Shown here one piece after another: positions 1-8,970 of a DNA stretch of 36,285 nucleotides (positions within the stretch are counted from its first letter, which is position 1; each line of letters begins with the position of its first letter). The stretch covers positions 1-36,285 of the forward strand of contig JANYAY010000136.1 in assembly GCA_025361065.1 (NCBI GenBank), read 5' to 3'. A program made the position numbers and the translations under genes. The DNA comes from Deltaproteobacteria bacterium. Its GTDB lineage: Bacteria; Desulfobacterota; Syntrophia; Syntrophales; Smithellaceae. The notes below the pieces were generated by a model. It saw only the letters and a list, made by a program, of their open reading frames with translations. It did no database searches and was not told where the DNA came from.

Positions 1-162
1 AGCCGTACCTGCCTGGCTCTAGATGGGCCGCAGGCATGGCTATGGATAACTCTCACATGGGGGAGGGAAACTTTCTTCTGATAACAGCTTAATAATATAG
101 ATGTTTCAATGAAAATATTAAAGAAATTTTGACATTACGGAACTTATTATGAGGAGGGTTTT
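1..162. other. Window edge, no gene recognised
   Basis: Two frames are open from the edge to about positions 81 and 96, too short to identify as the end of a gene. A good ribosome-binding site (GAGGAGG, 151-157) lies just before the ATG at 163. A TTGACA at 129-134 has no -10 box at a usable distance, so I do not call a promoter. Confidence 0.4.
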
Positions 163-609
163 ATGGAAGATTCAGAATTCCATCAGGAGAAGTTTCCAAC
201 AATAAGTAATTTATTTTCAGAGATTTCTGAAATGCAGCATCAGTTAAAAGAAAACTATAAAATTAAATTGGAGTTGGAAAATGAGTTATCGCAGCGAAAG
301 CGCATTGATGAAGAATCTCGTGCGGTCATAATTTCGCTGGAAGAACAACTGGCCAATAGCAAGACTGCAACAGAACGTCTCTCAGAAGAACTGGAACGCG
401 AAATCAAAGAAAGGAAGCGTATAGAGGAGGAGTTCCGAACGGCCAAGATTTCGTTTGAAGAACAACTGTCCAATTATAACGCTGAAAAGGAACTGATTAC
501 GAATAAGCTTCGGCACCAGAGACAGACATTTAAGCAGGCATTGGACAACTTACAGGAAAGATTTAATACCTTAAACGATTTAACTACCGATGATTTTCGG
601 TCTCTCTGA
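163..609 (+). CDS. Small coiled-coil protein with an internal duplicated segment
   Basis: A 148-residue, strongly charged protein predicted to be almost entirely alpha-helical coiled coil. No signal peptide or membrane segment is visible, so it is probably cytoplasmic. Residues 38-65 and 77-104 are two copies of one unit, 39 residues apart, each with an (E/Q)RKRI(D/E)EE core followed by EEQL(A/S)N. This ERKRxEEE pattern is typical of the helical linkers between PAS and kinase or GGDEF domains, but no such domain is attached here. The start is well supported by GAGGAGG six bases upstream of the ATG. The gene stands alone, and its neighbour on the other strand is convergent. Function is unknown. 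It could be a scaffold, or a leftover signalling linker. Confidence 0.75.
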   Translation: MEDSEFHQEKFPTISNLFSEISEMQHQLKENYKIKLELENELSQRKRIDEESRAVIISLEEQLANSKTATERLSEELEREIKERKRIEEEFRTAKISFEEQLSNYNAEKELITNKLRHQRQTFKQALDNLQERFNTLNDLTTDDFRSL

Positions 610-630
610 AACCGGGATTAACATCGAATA

Positions 631-660
631 AGGAGGAGGGGGCAAATGACTTTGCCTTCT
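631..660 (+). terminator. Hairpin after the coiled-coil gene, weak terminator candidate
   Basis: GGCAAA (641-646) and TTTGCC (651-656) form a 6-bp stem with a 4-base loop. A purine-rich left flank (631-640) can partly pair with CTTCT at the right. The following bases are not a clean T-run, so intrinsic termination is uncertain. Confidence 0.3.
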
Positions 661-784
661 TATGTTTACATTGCCGCATGAAATCATGTTTTTTGGCGCT
701 TCAGTAAATAGTATGAGAGCCTGCTGCTTATCTTAATAATTAATATGATTCGGCCTTCCGTTTTCAGCCTATTGCCTTGCAATC

Positions 785-824
785 AAAAAAGCCGCAGCCA
801 CTGATATTACTTCGTGACTGCGGC
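785..824 (-). terminator. Rho-independent terminator of the envelope operon
   Basis: Arms at 791-801 and 814-824 form an 11-bp stem with a GCCGCAG core. The single imperfect pair is a G-U wobble only when read on the minus strand. Six T follow on the minus strand (785-790). It lies about 45 bases past the stop of the last gene of the minus-strand operon. Confidence 0.85.
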
Positions 825-870
825 CATTTTGTTATTTCAATATCCGGTTCTCGCAACCGGTTGCCTGCAA

Positions 871-1734
871 TTAATCCAGAACAATCATCACGCGGCACTT
901 CTTCATGAAGGAAGCATTTTCCGCCGAAGCCCTAATTTGCTGGGCATCAACGTTGCTGATAATCAGATCGGCTTTCCCCGCGCCGCTTGTCTTCAATGCT
1001 TTAACGGTAACGGGGCTGTTGGTTACCCGCTGGTTGCTCTGCGCAGCCGTCAGATCGCGGGCATAACCGCTCATCCCCTGCTGTACGGCGTATTCACGGT
1101 CAACATTAGCGGAACCATAAACTTCTTTGCCGTCTTCATCAAAAACACGGGGCGACATTGCCGGACGAGCCTGAATACCACGGGCATCGACAACCAGTCC
1201 TGTATAGGCCATGGGAGGCGCCGCTGGTGCAGCTGCAGCGGGCGCTTCTGGTGGCTTTAATTCTTTGCGTTTTTCAATCGAAGCGGGAATCATAATTTGT
1301 GAAAGATTGCCATAAAGAGGCATTCTGACTTTGACTTCAACCGTGCCGTCAGACATATATTCCTGATTAACAACTACGGCGCCTTTAACCAGACCATCAA
1401 CCTGAGTATTAATTACATCACTTTCGACAGTGAAGTCTTTCACTGTTGTTGTGGAATCAACCCGTACGCCTTTGGTAATTTCCAACAAATTGCGGTAAGC
1501 ATCGATTTTGGCGGCACGCAGAGCCATCGGCCGGGCATTAGCTTTACCAATCGATCTATCGGGGGGAGCGCCGATCCCTAAAGCTTCAATGTAACCTGCC
1601 GACCAGTTAACTGCGCCTTGACCGATTTTTTCCGTCCATTCGGATGCGCTTATTTTATCCTGACAAATACCCACTCCGGTAAAGAGGAACAATAGACCGG
1701 TAATCACTGCTGCTGACATGAATCTTAATTTCAT
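871..1734 (-). CDS. Exported LPP20/FlgP-like protein, last gene of the envelope operon
   Basis: A 287-residue exported protein. I choose the ATG at 1734 because AGGAGG lies six bases upstream. A GTG two codons earlier overlaps that site. Residues 1-25 are a signal peptide; the Cys at the end of the hydrophobic stretch does not sit in a convincing lipobox. The central part (about 50-150) has the LPP20/FlgP look: an alanine-rich helix (ARPMALRAAKIDAYRNLLE) followed by beta strands ending in VEVKVRMPLYG. Next comes an Ala/Pro linker (about 163-177) and a C-terminal domain with GLVVDARG and RVFDEDGKEVYG. LPP20-family proteins are outer-membrane-associated, and FlgP belongs to flagellar basal disks, but no flagellar genes are nearby. 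It follows the beta-helix lipoprotein after a 120-base gap. Confidence 0.8.
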   Translation of the reverse strand: MKLRFMSAAVITGLLFLFTGVGICQDKISASEWTEKIGQGAVNWSAGYIEALGIGAPPDRSIGKANARPMALRAAKIDAYRNLLEITKGVRVDSTTTVKDFTVESDVINTQVDGLVKGAVVVNQEYMSDGTVEVKVRMPLYGNLSQIMIPASIEKRKELKPPEAPAAAAPAAPPMAYTGLVVDARGIQARPAMSPRVFDEDGKEVYGSANVDREYAVQQGMSGYARDLTAAQSNQRVTNSPVTVKALKTSGAGKADLIISNVDAQQIRASAENASFMKKCRVMIVLD

Positions 1735-1854
1735 ATACACCCTCCTTTGTTTGTTTGCCTGAGATTAATTATTCCGGCAGACAAGTCATTCGCTCTGTAG
1801 TTGGTCGCTGAAAAATATCAAAATACCCTTAATGTTGCAATAAGAATTCCATTA

Positions 1855-4602
1855 TTATTTCTTCCCGGCAAAAGCTTGCGGGTCTTCTTTTTGAAGCCAG
1901 GGTTTTATGTTGATATTATCACCCCAAATCATGTTTTGATCCGGCGGGTTAGCTCCCCACCAATTATTACGGGCATCGATATAAATTGTGGAAAAGCTCT
2001 GTATCGCCACTGTGTTGCCTGCAAAATTATTAAATTTTATCTTGGGATTGGCCATACCAACGCATTTGATTGCGCCTTCACCGTGGTTTTCGGAAAAGGT
2101 ATTATAGAACAAGACAGGTGTGGCATCACTGCGGCAAAAAACTGCATTTTGCGCCGAATAAATTATCTGGCAATAAGAAATTTCCGGTGCTCCGGTATAA
2201 ATATCAAAGGCTGTAGTGGCATATTTAATAATACAGTAGGCAAAAGAGCTGTTTATTTTAGATTGTTTGGATAAACGCACGGCGTTATTATAAAAACCAG
2301 GTGTTGGTGATGAAGCGGCGGCTGTAAACGTTATGGGATTTTCTCTTGTACCACGGGCAACAATACCGCCGTCTTCCACAATCAGTGAAGTTTTTTGTTC
2401 AAATTCGATAACAACTCCCGGCTCAATGTAAAGAGTCGCCCCGCCGTCAATCACTACATCCTTGGTTACAAGATAAGGGCTGTTGGACAGGATCAAATAG
2501 GAATCGGTCTTGATTCCGCCACTTAACTTTTTACCGAGCGCGGCAATGGACAGAGACTTTCCCTGCGGATAAGGACCATCCAGTACGGTGGCAATATCGA
2601 CCCTTCCCTGAATGCCGGCCAGTACTTCCAGAATCTTGGAACTACCCCACCAGTTATCCCGGGCGCTAATTGATGTACCGGTCATATTGCCCGCAATATT
2701 GTAAGGTTTGTTATCGACAATATTATTCCGGCTGATATTTATTCCGGCCCCTTTTACTGCAATACCGTTATTGTTATTTCTGGCCAGAATATTCTGGACA
2801 AACTCCGGAGAAGCCGATTGAACCAGCAAGCCGGTATTTTCGTTATCCTGGATACAGTTATCTCTAATCAATGGTGCTGCTCCATCGCTGACCAAAAGAG
2901 CAATTCCCCTGTTCTTATAAATGGAATTACGAATAATTTCCGGCCGGGAAAATGCTCCCTGAATCTTCAGAACTTCATTGTTTTGTGTAAACTCGGACAT
3001 TTCTATTCGAGGTGATGAGGCCTGACAATTGATCGCTGTCCTCGCATTTTTAATCCGCACATATTTAATGATGTTTTCTTTATCTTTGACGTTGGCAAAA
3101 ACGATGCCCGGCCAGGATTGGCCATCGCCTGCTGAATCAAAATTTATTATATGATCATTGTCTCCCTGGGCGTTAAGTCTTCCTTCAATAATCAGGGCAC
3201 CGGCCCCCGATTTAATTTCCGTTCCGGGTTCAATAGTCAGAAGCGCCTTGTCTTTAACAATAACGTCTTTTTCCAGGATATAAGGACTGGCGCCGGAATA
3301 CCAGATTGTATCGGCTTCAATTACTCCGGAAACAGCAGTTGGTCCGGGCGCCACCGGCATTCCGGTGACTTGGGCCATTTTGCTTTCATTGCCGGCAACA
3401 TCGTAAGCGGAAATCCGGTAATAATACTTCTGCGAATTTACCAGAGCAGGTCCGGCATCGCGATATTCAGTAACTTCCGTTTTGGCAATTTCCACATAAC
3501 CGCTGAGCGGCGTCAAGGATCGATAAATTTTATAACCGGCCAGATATGTAGCAGAAGATTTTTCCCAGTTTAATAAAACCCGGGCATTGCGTCCCACACC
3601 GGTCAGATTATTGGGCTGGGGCGGAGGAGTTGTCAGCAGAGTTACCGAACTGATCGCATCTACCCATTGTGCGGTATTGCCGGCATCATCCCGGAGATAA
3701 CCGGTGATAATAGCCTTATCTATGTTGTCACCCGGCACCACTTTATAAACACCGTAATAACCGCCCGGTTCGACTTCCTGCATCTCGATATTTTTCTTAT
3801 AATCGCCTATATCAAAGTATGCCTGCATTTTAGGCGTACCCTGAATGACAACTTTGATTTCATCTCCGGCCTTTTTCGGCAGGCCTTTAGAATCCTGAGT
3901 GAGAAGAGTTATGGTCGGCGGCCGGAGCATATCGGCAATATGAGGCACGGGAATTGTTTTAACCATTTCGCGGAAAAGATCATCATTAGCCCGCAGCAAC
4001 TGAATATCACGCACATTCATTGATGTAGCAATGATCGTGGCAATGATACCTATCGGGTTCGTAGATATGCCGCCTTCGTGCTTGCGGACAATGTGTTTGC
4101 CGCCCCAGAGGAAATTGCCGGTTTTCGTATCATACATCTTAATTTCCGCGCCGACGGAAACCTGAGAATACATGACCAGAAATAATTTGTCAAAATTAGA
4201 AATTTCACCAAAAACAACGGCATCAACACCGAGAATCTTGCCTAATTCCTGCGGAGGTATTTTACGAATTGCTTCGGGATCGGTCAATCCGGCTTTTCTC
4301 AAAGAATTATCTATACGGTAAAGTTCCATGTCCTTGAAAGGAAGAGAGCTGAAATGATTGTAAAACCCGCGCCGCATTGTATCAAAACCTTCTTTGCTTT
4401 TAGATAAATCAACAAAAGGCATAACGGCAACTGATTTAGGGACATGATCTTTCATGTAAGGATCAATTTTATAATCTCCTTCATATAAAGATCTGATTTC
4501 TGGGGTTATAATTGTACCTTGCGTGGCCACAAGGCAGCTCTGTAATGCCATAATAATTGGCAGGAGAAACAAAAGAGTCAATAATCTAAAATGCTTTTGC
4601 AT
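1855..4602 (-). CDS. GNA1162/DUF799-like lipoprotein with FN3 domain and two parallel beta-helix modules
   Basis: A 915-residue lipoprotein. The signal peptide ends in a lipobox (L20-Q-S-C23), so it should be lipidated at Cys23. Residues about 50-225 resemble the GNA1162/DUF799 lipoprotein domain (SVAVMPFVDLS, GVDAVVFGEIS), which belongs to the TolB-N/CsgG/LpoB-like group of envelope domains. A fibronectin-III domain follows at about 325-420 (GYKIYRS, YYYRISAYD). The rest, about 425-910, is right-handed parallel beta-helix, built as two similar modules. Each starts with SPY-(I/L)-x-KDV and an IEPG turn and ends in (D/N)NWWG, as in NosD-type repeats. The start has GGGAGA nine bases upstream. 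It lies 39 bases after the FN3-CsgG gene. Beta-helix plus FN3 suggests glycan or surface binding; this is inference. Confidence 0.8.
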   Translation of the reverse strand: MQKHFRLLTLLFLLPIIMALQSCLVATQGTIITPEIRSLYEGDYKIDPYMKDHVPKSVAVMPFVDLSKSKEGFDTMRRGFYNHFSSLPFKDMELYRIDNSLRKAGLTDPEAIRKIPPQELGKILGVDAVVFGEISNFDKLFLVMYSQVSVGAEIKMYDTKTGNFLWGGKHIVRKHEGGISTNPIGIIATIIATSMNVRDIQLLRANDDLFREMVKTIPVPHIADMLRPPTITLLTQDSKGLPKKAGDEIKVVIQGTPKMQAYFDIGDYKKNIEMQEVEPGGYYGVYKVVPGDNIDKAIITGYLRDDAGNTAQWVDAISSVTLLTTPPPQPNNLTGVGRNARVLLNWEKSSATYLAGYKIYRSLTPLSGYVEIAKTEVTEYRDAGPALVNSQKYYYRISAYDVAGNESKMAQVTGMPVAPGPTAVSGVIEADTIWYSGASPYILEKDVIVKDKALLTIEPGTEIKSGAGALIIEGRLNAQGDNDHIINFDSAGDGQSWPGIVFANVKDKENIIKYVRIKNARTAINCQASSPRIEMSEFTQNNEVLKIQGAFSRPEIIRNSIYKNRGIALLVSDGAAPLIRDNCIQDNENTGLLVQSASPEFVQNILARNNNNGIAVKGAGINISRNNIVDNKPYNIAGNMTGTSISARDNWWGSSKILEVLAGIQGRVDIATVLDGPYPQGKSLSIAALGKKLSGGIKTDSYLILSNSPYLVTKDVVIDGGATLYIEPGVVIEFEQKTSLIVEDGGIVARGTRENPITFTAAASSPTPGFYNNAVRLSKQSKINSSFAYCIIKYATTAFDIYTGAPEISYCQIIYSAQNAVFCRSDATPVLFYNTFSENHGEGAIKCVGMANPKIKFNNFAGNTVAIQSFSTIYIDARNNWWGANPPDQNMIWGDNINIKPWLQKEDPQAFAGKK

Positions 4603-4641
4603 AAAGATGGTCTCCCTTTCTTAGTCAAAAAAGAGGGCTGT

Positions 4642-6894
4642 TTATTTTGCGGAGATGGTCAGTTCTGCACTGGGTTCGCTTTCCAGTCCGTCGCGATCAA
4701 CCGCCGTAATTATATATACTTTGTTTTTTCCTTTAGCGAGAGAACTGTCCGTATAGTTTGTTGATTTTACTTCTGCTAATTTTTCTAAGTTGAAAAAACG
4801 CTTTTCATAAATGATATATTGGGCAATATCCGTTTCCTTATTCGGTTTCCAGGAAATTTCCGCTTTTCCTGTCTCATATGCACCATTCAAACCTTCCGGC
4901 TGTTTTGGCCGGGATTTAGTATTTACAACAATGAGTCCCGAATAATCACTCAGCAGCCCGTCTTTGTCTTCAGCCTGAATTTTATAACGGTAGGCAACTC
5001 CATCTTTTAAGTTTTTATCTACATAAGAAGTTTTATCAACTTTGGCTATTGAGGAAAAATCATCTTTTTCGCCGGCAGTCCGGTAAATATGATACGTGGC
5101 AATATCTTTTTCCGGATTAGCCTGCCAGTCCAGCGGCACTTCTTTGACTTTAAGCGCTTCACCCCGCAGACCAACCGGCTTTTGCGGTCTGGGCTTTGTT
5201 GTAGCCTGTGCCAACACCGGCAAGCTTTCCGCGGCCACTTTGTTAAATGCGGTTAGTTTATAGTAGTATGTTTTGTTGTCTGTTAATGGATCGTAACTGC
5301 GGGAATCATCCAGATATTTATTATTGTCCCGGCCACTGATTTTTTTGAGTAAATTATAATGGCCTTCTTTTTCCGGCGCCCAATAGATGTTGTACCCTTC
5401 AACCTCTTCTTGTTTTGCAGCCGTCCAGGTAAGCTCTACTTTCTTTACGAGACCGCTGCGGGCAGAAAAATTCGCGGTTGCCGGCGGGATATCTCTCGTA
5501 GTTGCCTGGGCAACTGGTGACGGGCTTGTTTCTATCCCCAAATCGTCTTCCGCCGTCACATAATAATAATAATTTATTTTGTCGCCTAAACCTTCCATAT
5601 CCGAATAAAGAAAATTATCTTTTAGTTCAGCTGCATTTAATTTTTTAATTTTAGTAAAATTACCGTCATTTTTAAGGCTGCGATAAATATTATAAGCAAC
5701 AATAAAAGGAGATTGAACACCCGCCCAGGTTAGCTTTATTTCGCGGATTAAATCGCTCTGAGTATTGGCGGAAATAACTTTGGCCAAAGGTGTTCCCTTC
5801 AAAGGACGGCTGGGTTCACTTTCAATGTCTTTTTCATTAAAAGCAGCCAGACGATAAAAATATAGACTGCCGTCAGGCAGTGCTTTATCTCGATAATAAA
5901 GTTTCCCGTCGGAATTATCGGAGGTAAGATTATTATCCGCTGCAAGTTTGGTTATTTCCTGATAAGGACCTTCTTCAGCTTTAGCGCGGTAGATTTTGTA
6001 GCCGGCGAGTTTGGAAGTATCCTCACTTTTCATTGGATTGGAAACCCAAACAATCAAAACACTCTTGGCCCGCCCTTCAGTCTTTAAAATAATAGGAGGA
6101 TTCGGTGCAAAATCAGTGCTGGCGGAAAGTACGGGGGTAAAATCGCTCACCCGGTTCGATCTATCAAATGCCCTTACCTTATAAAAATAGGCAGGGCCAT
6201 TTTCCACATTCTGGTCACTGTATTCAAGTTCGTCCGTCTGCCCGATCATCGCAAAAGGTCCGGCTGAATTCAAAGCGCGATATACTTCATAGCCGGTACC
6301 GGCAAATGCCGGTATTTCCTTCCAGCGTAATATAATTTTTTTATTACCGGGAATTTTTTGGAAATTGGCAGGATAAACAGCTGATGCCTTGTCACCCGAC
6401 CCCGCTGCCCTTAACTCAGCAGAACTACTTTTCTTTAATGCCGCCGATATTAAAGAACCTAATTTTCCAATTTCCGTCGATAATGCCGATTCGCCAAATG
6501 CTCTTACGCGCTCGCTGTAAACTTCTTTCTTTTTATCAATCTGAATTAAACTACAGCTGATATAAATAGCCGAACCTCTTTTATCTACAGAGCCGACAAT
6601 TATAAAATCAAGCCCCAGTTGTGTGCCTATGTTCACAACATTATCGAGCTGATCATTTTGCTGTAAATCATTAAAGTTCAGGAAGGCTTCCAGATCTTTA
6701 CGGTCCAGCAAAAATACAGCTGGATCATTTTTTAAAACATTGGTTAGTAAATTGGTGACAGTGGTACCCAATCCGGAAGCTTCCAGATTTACGGTCCCAA
6801 AATTGAAAACAGATAATTTACTGGCATTTGCTGCCCCTGAGCTGACAAAAATTATCAGGAACAAAACAAGCGCAATAAAGATTTTTTTGGGCAT
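4642..6894 (-). CDS. Exported CsgG-like protein with six fibronectin type III domains
   Basis: A 750-residue protein. Residues 1-24 are a type I signal peptide ending in ANA, and no lipobox is present. Residues about 25-165 resemble the periplasmic domain of CsgG/TolB-N-type proteins: LSVFNFG, a VFLLDRKDLEAFL segment, LGLDFIIVGSVD, and a strand pair on ISCSLIQID. The remaining 580 residues are six FN3-type repeats (about 170-262, 263-370, 371-467, 468-567, 568-660, 661-750), each with a G/AYxIYR or similar strand and a YxYKxxAxD strand. Unlike curli CsgG it is not lipidated and lacks an obvious pore-forming transmembrane hairpin, so secretion-channel function should not be assumed. The start is supported by GGAGA seven bases upstream. 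Spacing to both neighbours is 40-50 bases, consistent with one transcript. Confidence 0.8.
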   Translation of the reverse strand: MPKKIFIALVLFLIIFVSSGAANASKLSVFNFGTVNLEASGLGTTVTNLLTNVLKNDPAVFLLDRKDLEAFLNFNDLQQNDQLDNVVNIGTQLGLDFIIVGSVDKRGSAIYISCSLIQIDKKKEVYSERVRAFGESALSTEIGKLGSLISAALKKSSSAELRAAGSGDKASAVYPANFQKIPGNKKIILRWKEIPAFAGTGYEVYRALNSAGPFAMIGQTDELEYSDQNVENGPAYFYKVRAFDRSNRVSDFTPVLSASTDFAPNPPIILKTEGRAKSVLIVWVSNPMKSEDTSKLAGYKIYRAKAEEGPYQEITKLAADNNLTSDNSDGKLYYRDKALPDGSLYFYRLAAFNEKDIESEPSRPLKGTPLAKVISANTQSDLIREIKLTWAGVQSPFIVAYNIYRSLKNDGNFTKIKKLNAAELKDNFLYSDMEGLGDKINYYYYVTAEDDLGIETSPSPVAQATTRDIPPATANFSARSGLVKKVELTWTAAKQEEVEGYNIYWAPEKEGHYNLLKKISGRDNNKYLDDSRSYDPLTDNKTYYYKLTAFNKVAAESLPVLAQATTKPRPQKPVGLRGEALKVKEVPLDWQANPEKDIATYHIYRTAGEKDDFSSIAKVDKTSYVDKNLKDGVAYRYKIQAEDKDGLLSDYSGLIVVNTKSRPKQPEGLNGAYETGKAEISWKPNKETDIAQYIIYEKRFFNLEKLAEVKSTNYTDSSLAKGKNKVYIITAVDRDGLESEPSAELTISAK

Positions 6895-6941
6895 TTGCCG
6901 TCTCCAATGAAATCCGTCAATATAGTTTTTAGAAAACTGAT

Positions 6942-8930
6942 TTATTTGTCGGCAACCAGCTTATCTATTACTTCTAATGATTTCTGAGATATTGGCGTAG
7001 AAATCCCCTTCAGCTTCTCATCAAAAACAGCATCGGTATATTTTTCGACGGCCAGATCCAGATTGCGACGTTTTTGCTGGGATTGCGCCTGATTATAATA
7101 CTCAACTTCCAGACTCTGGAAATGTTTAAGGATACCGCTGCCCATCTCCGAGACCTTTTCATTAGTAATTTCATCCAGGACTTCAGCTTCAGTAGGTAGC
7201 TCCAGTGGATCTTGAACAATCCCGGCAATGGGTACACCGTCCTGATATTTATCTTCCTTAATTAACTTTCCGGAAACCGTACTGGCAAAAATATTTTCGC
7301 CGGTTTGCGTATCGACCAGTTTAAACGATATTTCCAAAAGTGCACTGATTTTGGCCACACCCTGTTTATAGGATACCAGCTGGTAATTTCTTTTCTTCAT
7401 TGTCCGCGGTGGAGCATTTTTCATATCCTCCGCGCTGGGCTTCGGGTTAAGCATCAGCCAGTCGGAAAATTCCGGATTGCGGACATCTTCTTCATCCACC
7501 ATAACTTTGACTTGATTAAGGCTGGGAGCATCTGTGTATTTCGTCGAAAAATGCAATACGTCACCCATAATAAAGGTATCTATGCCGCGCATCTTTCCCA
7601 CGCTTTGGGCTGTTTTAATATCGACCAGACCAGTCTGGCTGAGTTGCATTTCTTTTAAAATTGACTGCAAATTTTCGCGTTCAATAATGCGTAAATCGGC
7701 GCTCGCATTTTTGTGGAGAAAGGCAATCAGTTTATTGGCGGCAATTTTACCGGCATCTTTTTCGGCACTGGGGGAACTGAAATCGAATACAGCAATTGAT
7801 TTGCGAATTCTTTTATTGATGGCATCTTTAACTTCAATCATTTTTTGGAATAGTTCAGGATAGTTGGGATTTACCGCTTCAATTTTTTGCATCCAGAGCA
7901 AAGCATTTCCCCACAATTCCTTCTCGGAAAATTTTTCCGACCTCTTCATAAGGGCCTCGCAAGCAGCATTGAGATGTTCTTTATAAAGAGGATCATTTTG
8001 CAGGGAAGGTGCAAATTTGCGCGCCAATTCCAGCTTCTTCATTGCTGCGTAAAGTTTCCCCTGCTTCAAGAGTTTCACGGATTCCTCAAAATACAACTGA
8101 CCTACTTTTGCTTTTAATGTTCCCAGCCGACCTGACAGAGCGGGATCGACGGATGGATAGTCCTGCGCTTTTTCATAAAGTATTACTGCCCGTTCCCAAT
8201 TTTTCGCCGCTTCCGCCTTTTCGCCTCCAACCATATAATAGTTCAAATTATCTTTAAGGCGGGCATCTTCATATCTCCTGGAAACATCAAGATAATTTGG
8301 GTTAATATCCATCGCCATTTTGAATGCTTCGGCAGCCATTTTCCACTCTTCCAGTTTGCCAAGATCATTAGCCTGCTGATAAAGGACTTTCACGCCTTCC
8401 TGCTGGCTTCGCGCCAGCCTGTTTCTGGTATCTTCATAATTGGGGAAAATTTTGTTAATTTGGTTTAGCTTGGCCATCGCCGCAGTCCAATCTTCCTTTT
8501 GCATATCTATCTCAGCCTGCTGATATAAGCTTTTCAAGGAAGCTTTCAAATTACCTAATTTTGCGTTTACTTCAGTGCGTACCGCTTTTATCTCTGAGCT
8601 TCCCGGGTCCATAGCCGCCATTATATCAAGATCCTTGGCAATTTTTTCCAGGGCAGGGAAATTTTGATCCGCGGAAGCAAGGGCTTGTCTGACTTTAACT
8701 AAACGGGCTTTTGCCGCGTCCTGTTTAGCACGCGTAAGTGCGTCTTTGAATTCCTGATTATCCGGTTCTTCCTTCACAGCTTTTTCAAAATAAGCAATCG
8801 CTTCATCCCACCGGTTATCTTTGACAAATTCCTGCCCCTGCTTATAGCTTTCATTGACGGCACCGCAGGCGACAAGAAAAATGATAATAATTCCAGTTGC
8901 AATTACCATGAACAATTTTTTTGATTTCAT
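6942..8930 (-). CDS. TPR lipoprotein with C-terminal CsgG-like domain
   Basis: A 662-residue lipoprotein. I move the start to the ATG at 8930, five codons inside the longest frame, because GGAGG lies five bases before it. The upstream ATG at 8945 has no such site. The signal peptide ends in a lipobox (L19-V-A-C22). Residues about 25-370 are tetratricopeptide-type helical repeats (for example DEAIAYFEKAVKEEPDN, WKMAAEAFKMAMDINPNY). Residues about 375-500 are CsgG-like: KSIAVFDFSS, a RIIERENLQSILKE helix and GIDTFIMGDVLHFS. The tail returns to a TPR-like helix (LDLAVEKYTDAVFDEKL). It probably works as a membrane-anchored scaffold that joins the other CsgG/GNA1162-type subunits encoded downstream. 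That role is inferred from architecture and operon position. Confidence 0.8.
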   Translation of the reverse strand: MKSKKLFMVIATGIIIIFLVACGAVNESYKQGQEFVKDNRWDEAIAYFEKAVKEEPDNQEFKDALTRAKQDAAKARLVKVRQALASADQNFPALEKIAKDLDIMAAMDPGSSEIKAVRTEVNAKLGNLKASLKSLYQQAEIDMQKEDWTAAMAKLNQINKIFPNYEDTRNRLARSQQEGVKVLYQQANDLGKLEEWKMAAEAFKMAMDINPNYLDVSRRYEDARLKDNLNYYMVGGEKAEAAKNWERAVILYEKAQDYPSVDPALSGRLGTLKAKVGQLYFEESVKLLKQGKLYAAMKKLELARKFAPSLQNDPLYKEHLNAACEALMKRSEKFSEKELWGNALLWMQKIEAVNPNYPELFQKMIEVKDAINKRIRKSIAVFDFSSPSAEKDAGKIAANKLIAFLHKNASADLRIIERENLQSILKEMQLSQTGLVDIKTAQSVGKMRGIDTFIMGDVLHFSTKYTDAPSLNQVKVMVDEEDVRNPEFSDWLMLNPKPSAEDMKNAPPRTMKKRNYQLVSYKQGVAKISALLEISFKLVDTQTGENIFASTVSGKLIKEDKYQDGVPIAGIVQDPLELPTEAEVLDEITNEKVSEMGSGILKHFQSLEVEYYNQAQSQQKRRNLDLAVEKYTDAVFDEKLKGISTPISQKSLEVIDKLVADK

Positions 8931-8970
8931 ACTGTCCTCCAACATAAAGTTATGCCTGAAATATAACTCT

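Noticed and set aside
1-96. Possible 3' end of a gene at the window edge
   Set aside because: Two different frames are equally open and neither gives recognisable protein sequence.
129-157. TTGACA as promoter of the coiled-coil gene
   Set aside because: The only -10-like TATTAT is ten bases away; at proper distance lies the ribosome-binding site.
814-1260. Open frame opposite the LPP20-like gene
   Set aside because: It lies entirely antisense to a well-supported exported protein and has no ribosome-binding site or family likeness.
8930-8945. Upstream ATG of the TPR-CsgG lipoprotein
   Set aside because: The GGAGG site lies between the two ATGs and is correctly spaced only for the one at 8930.
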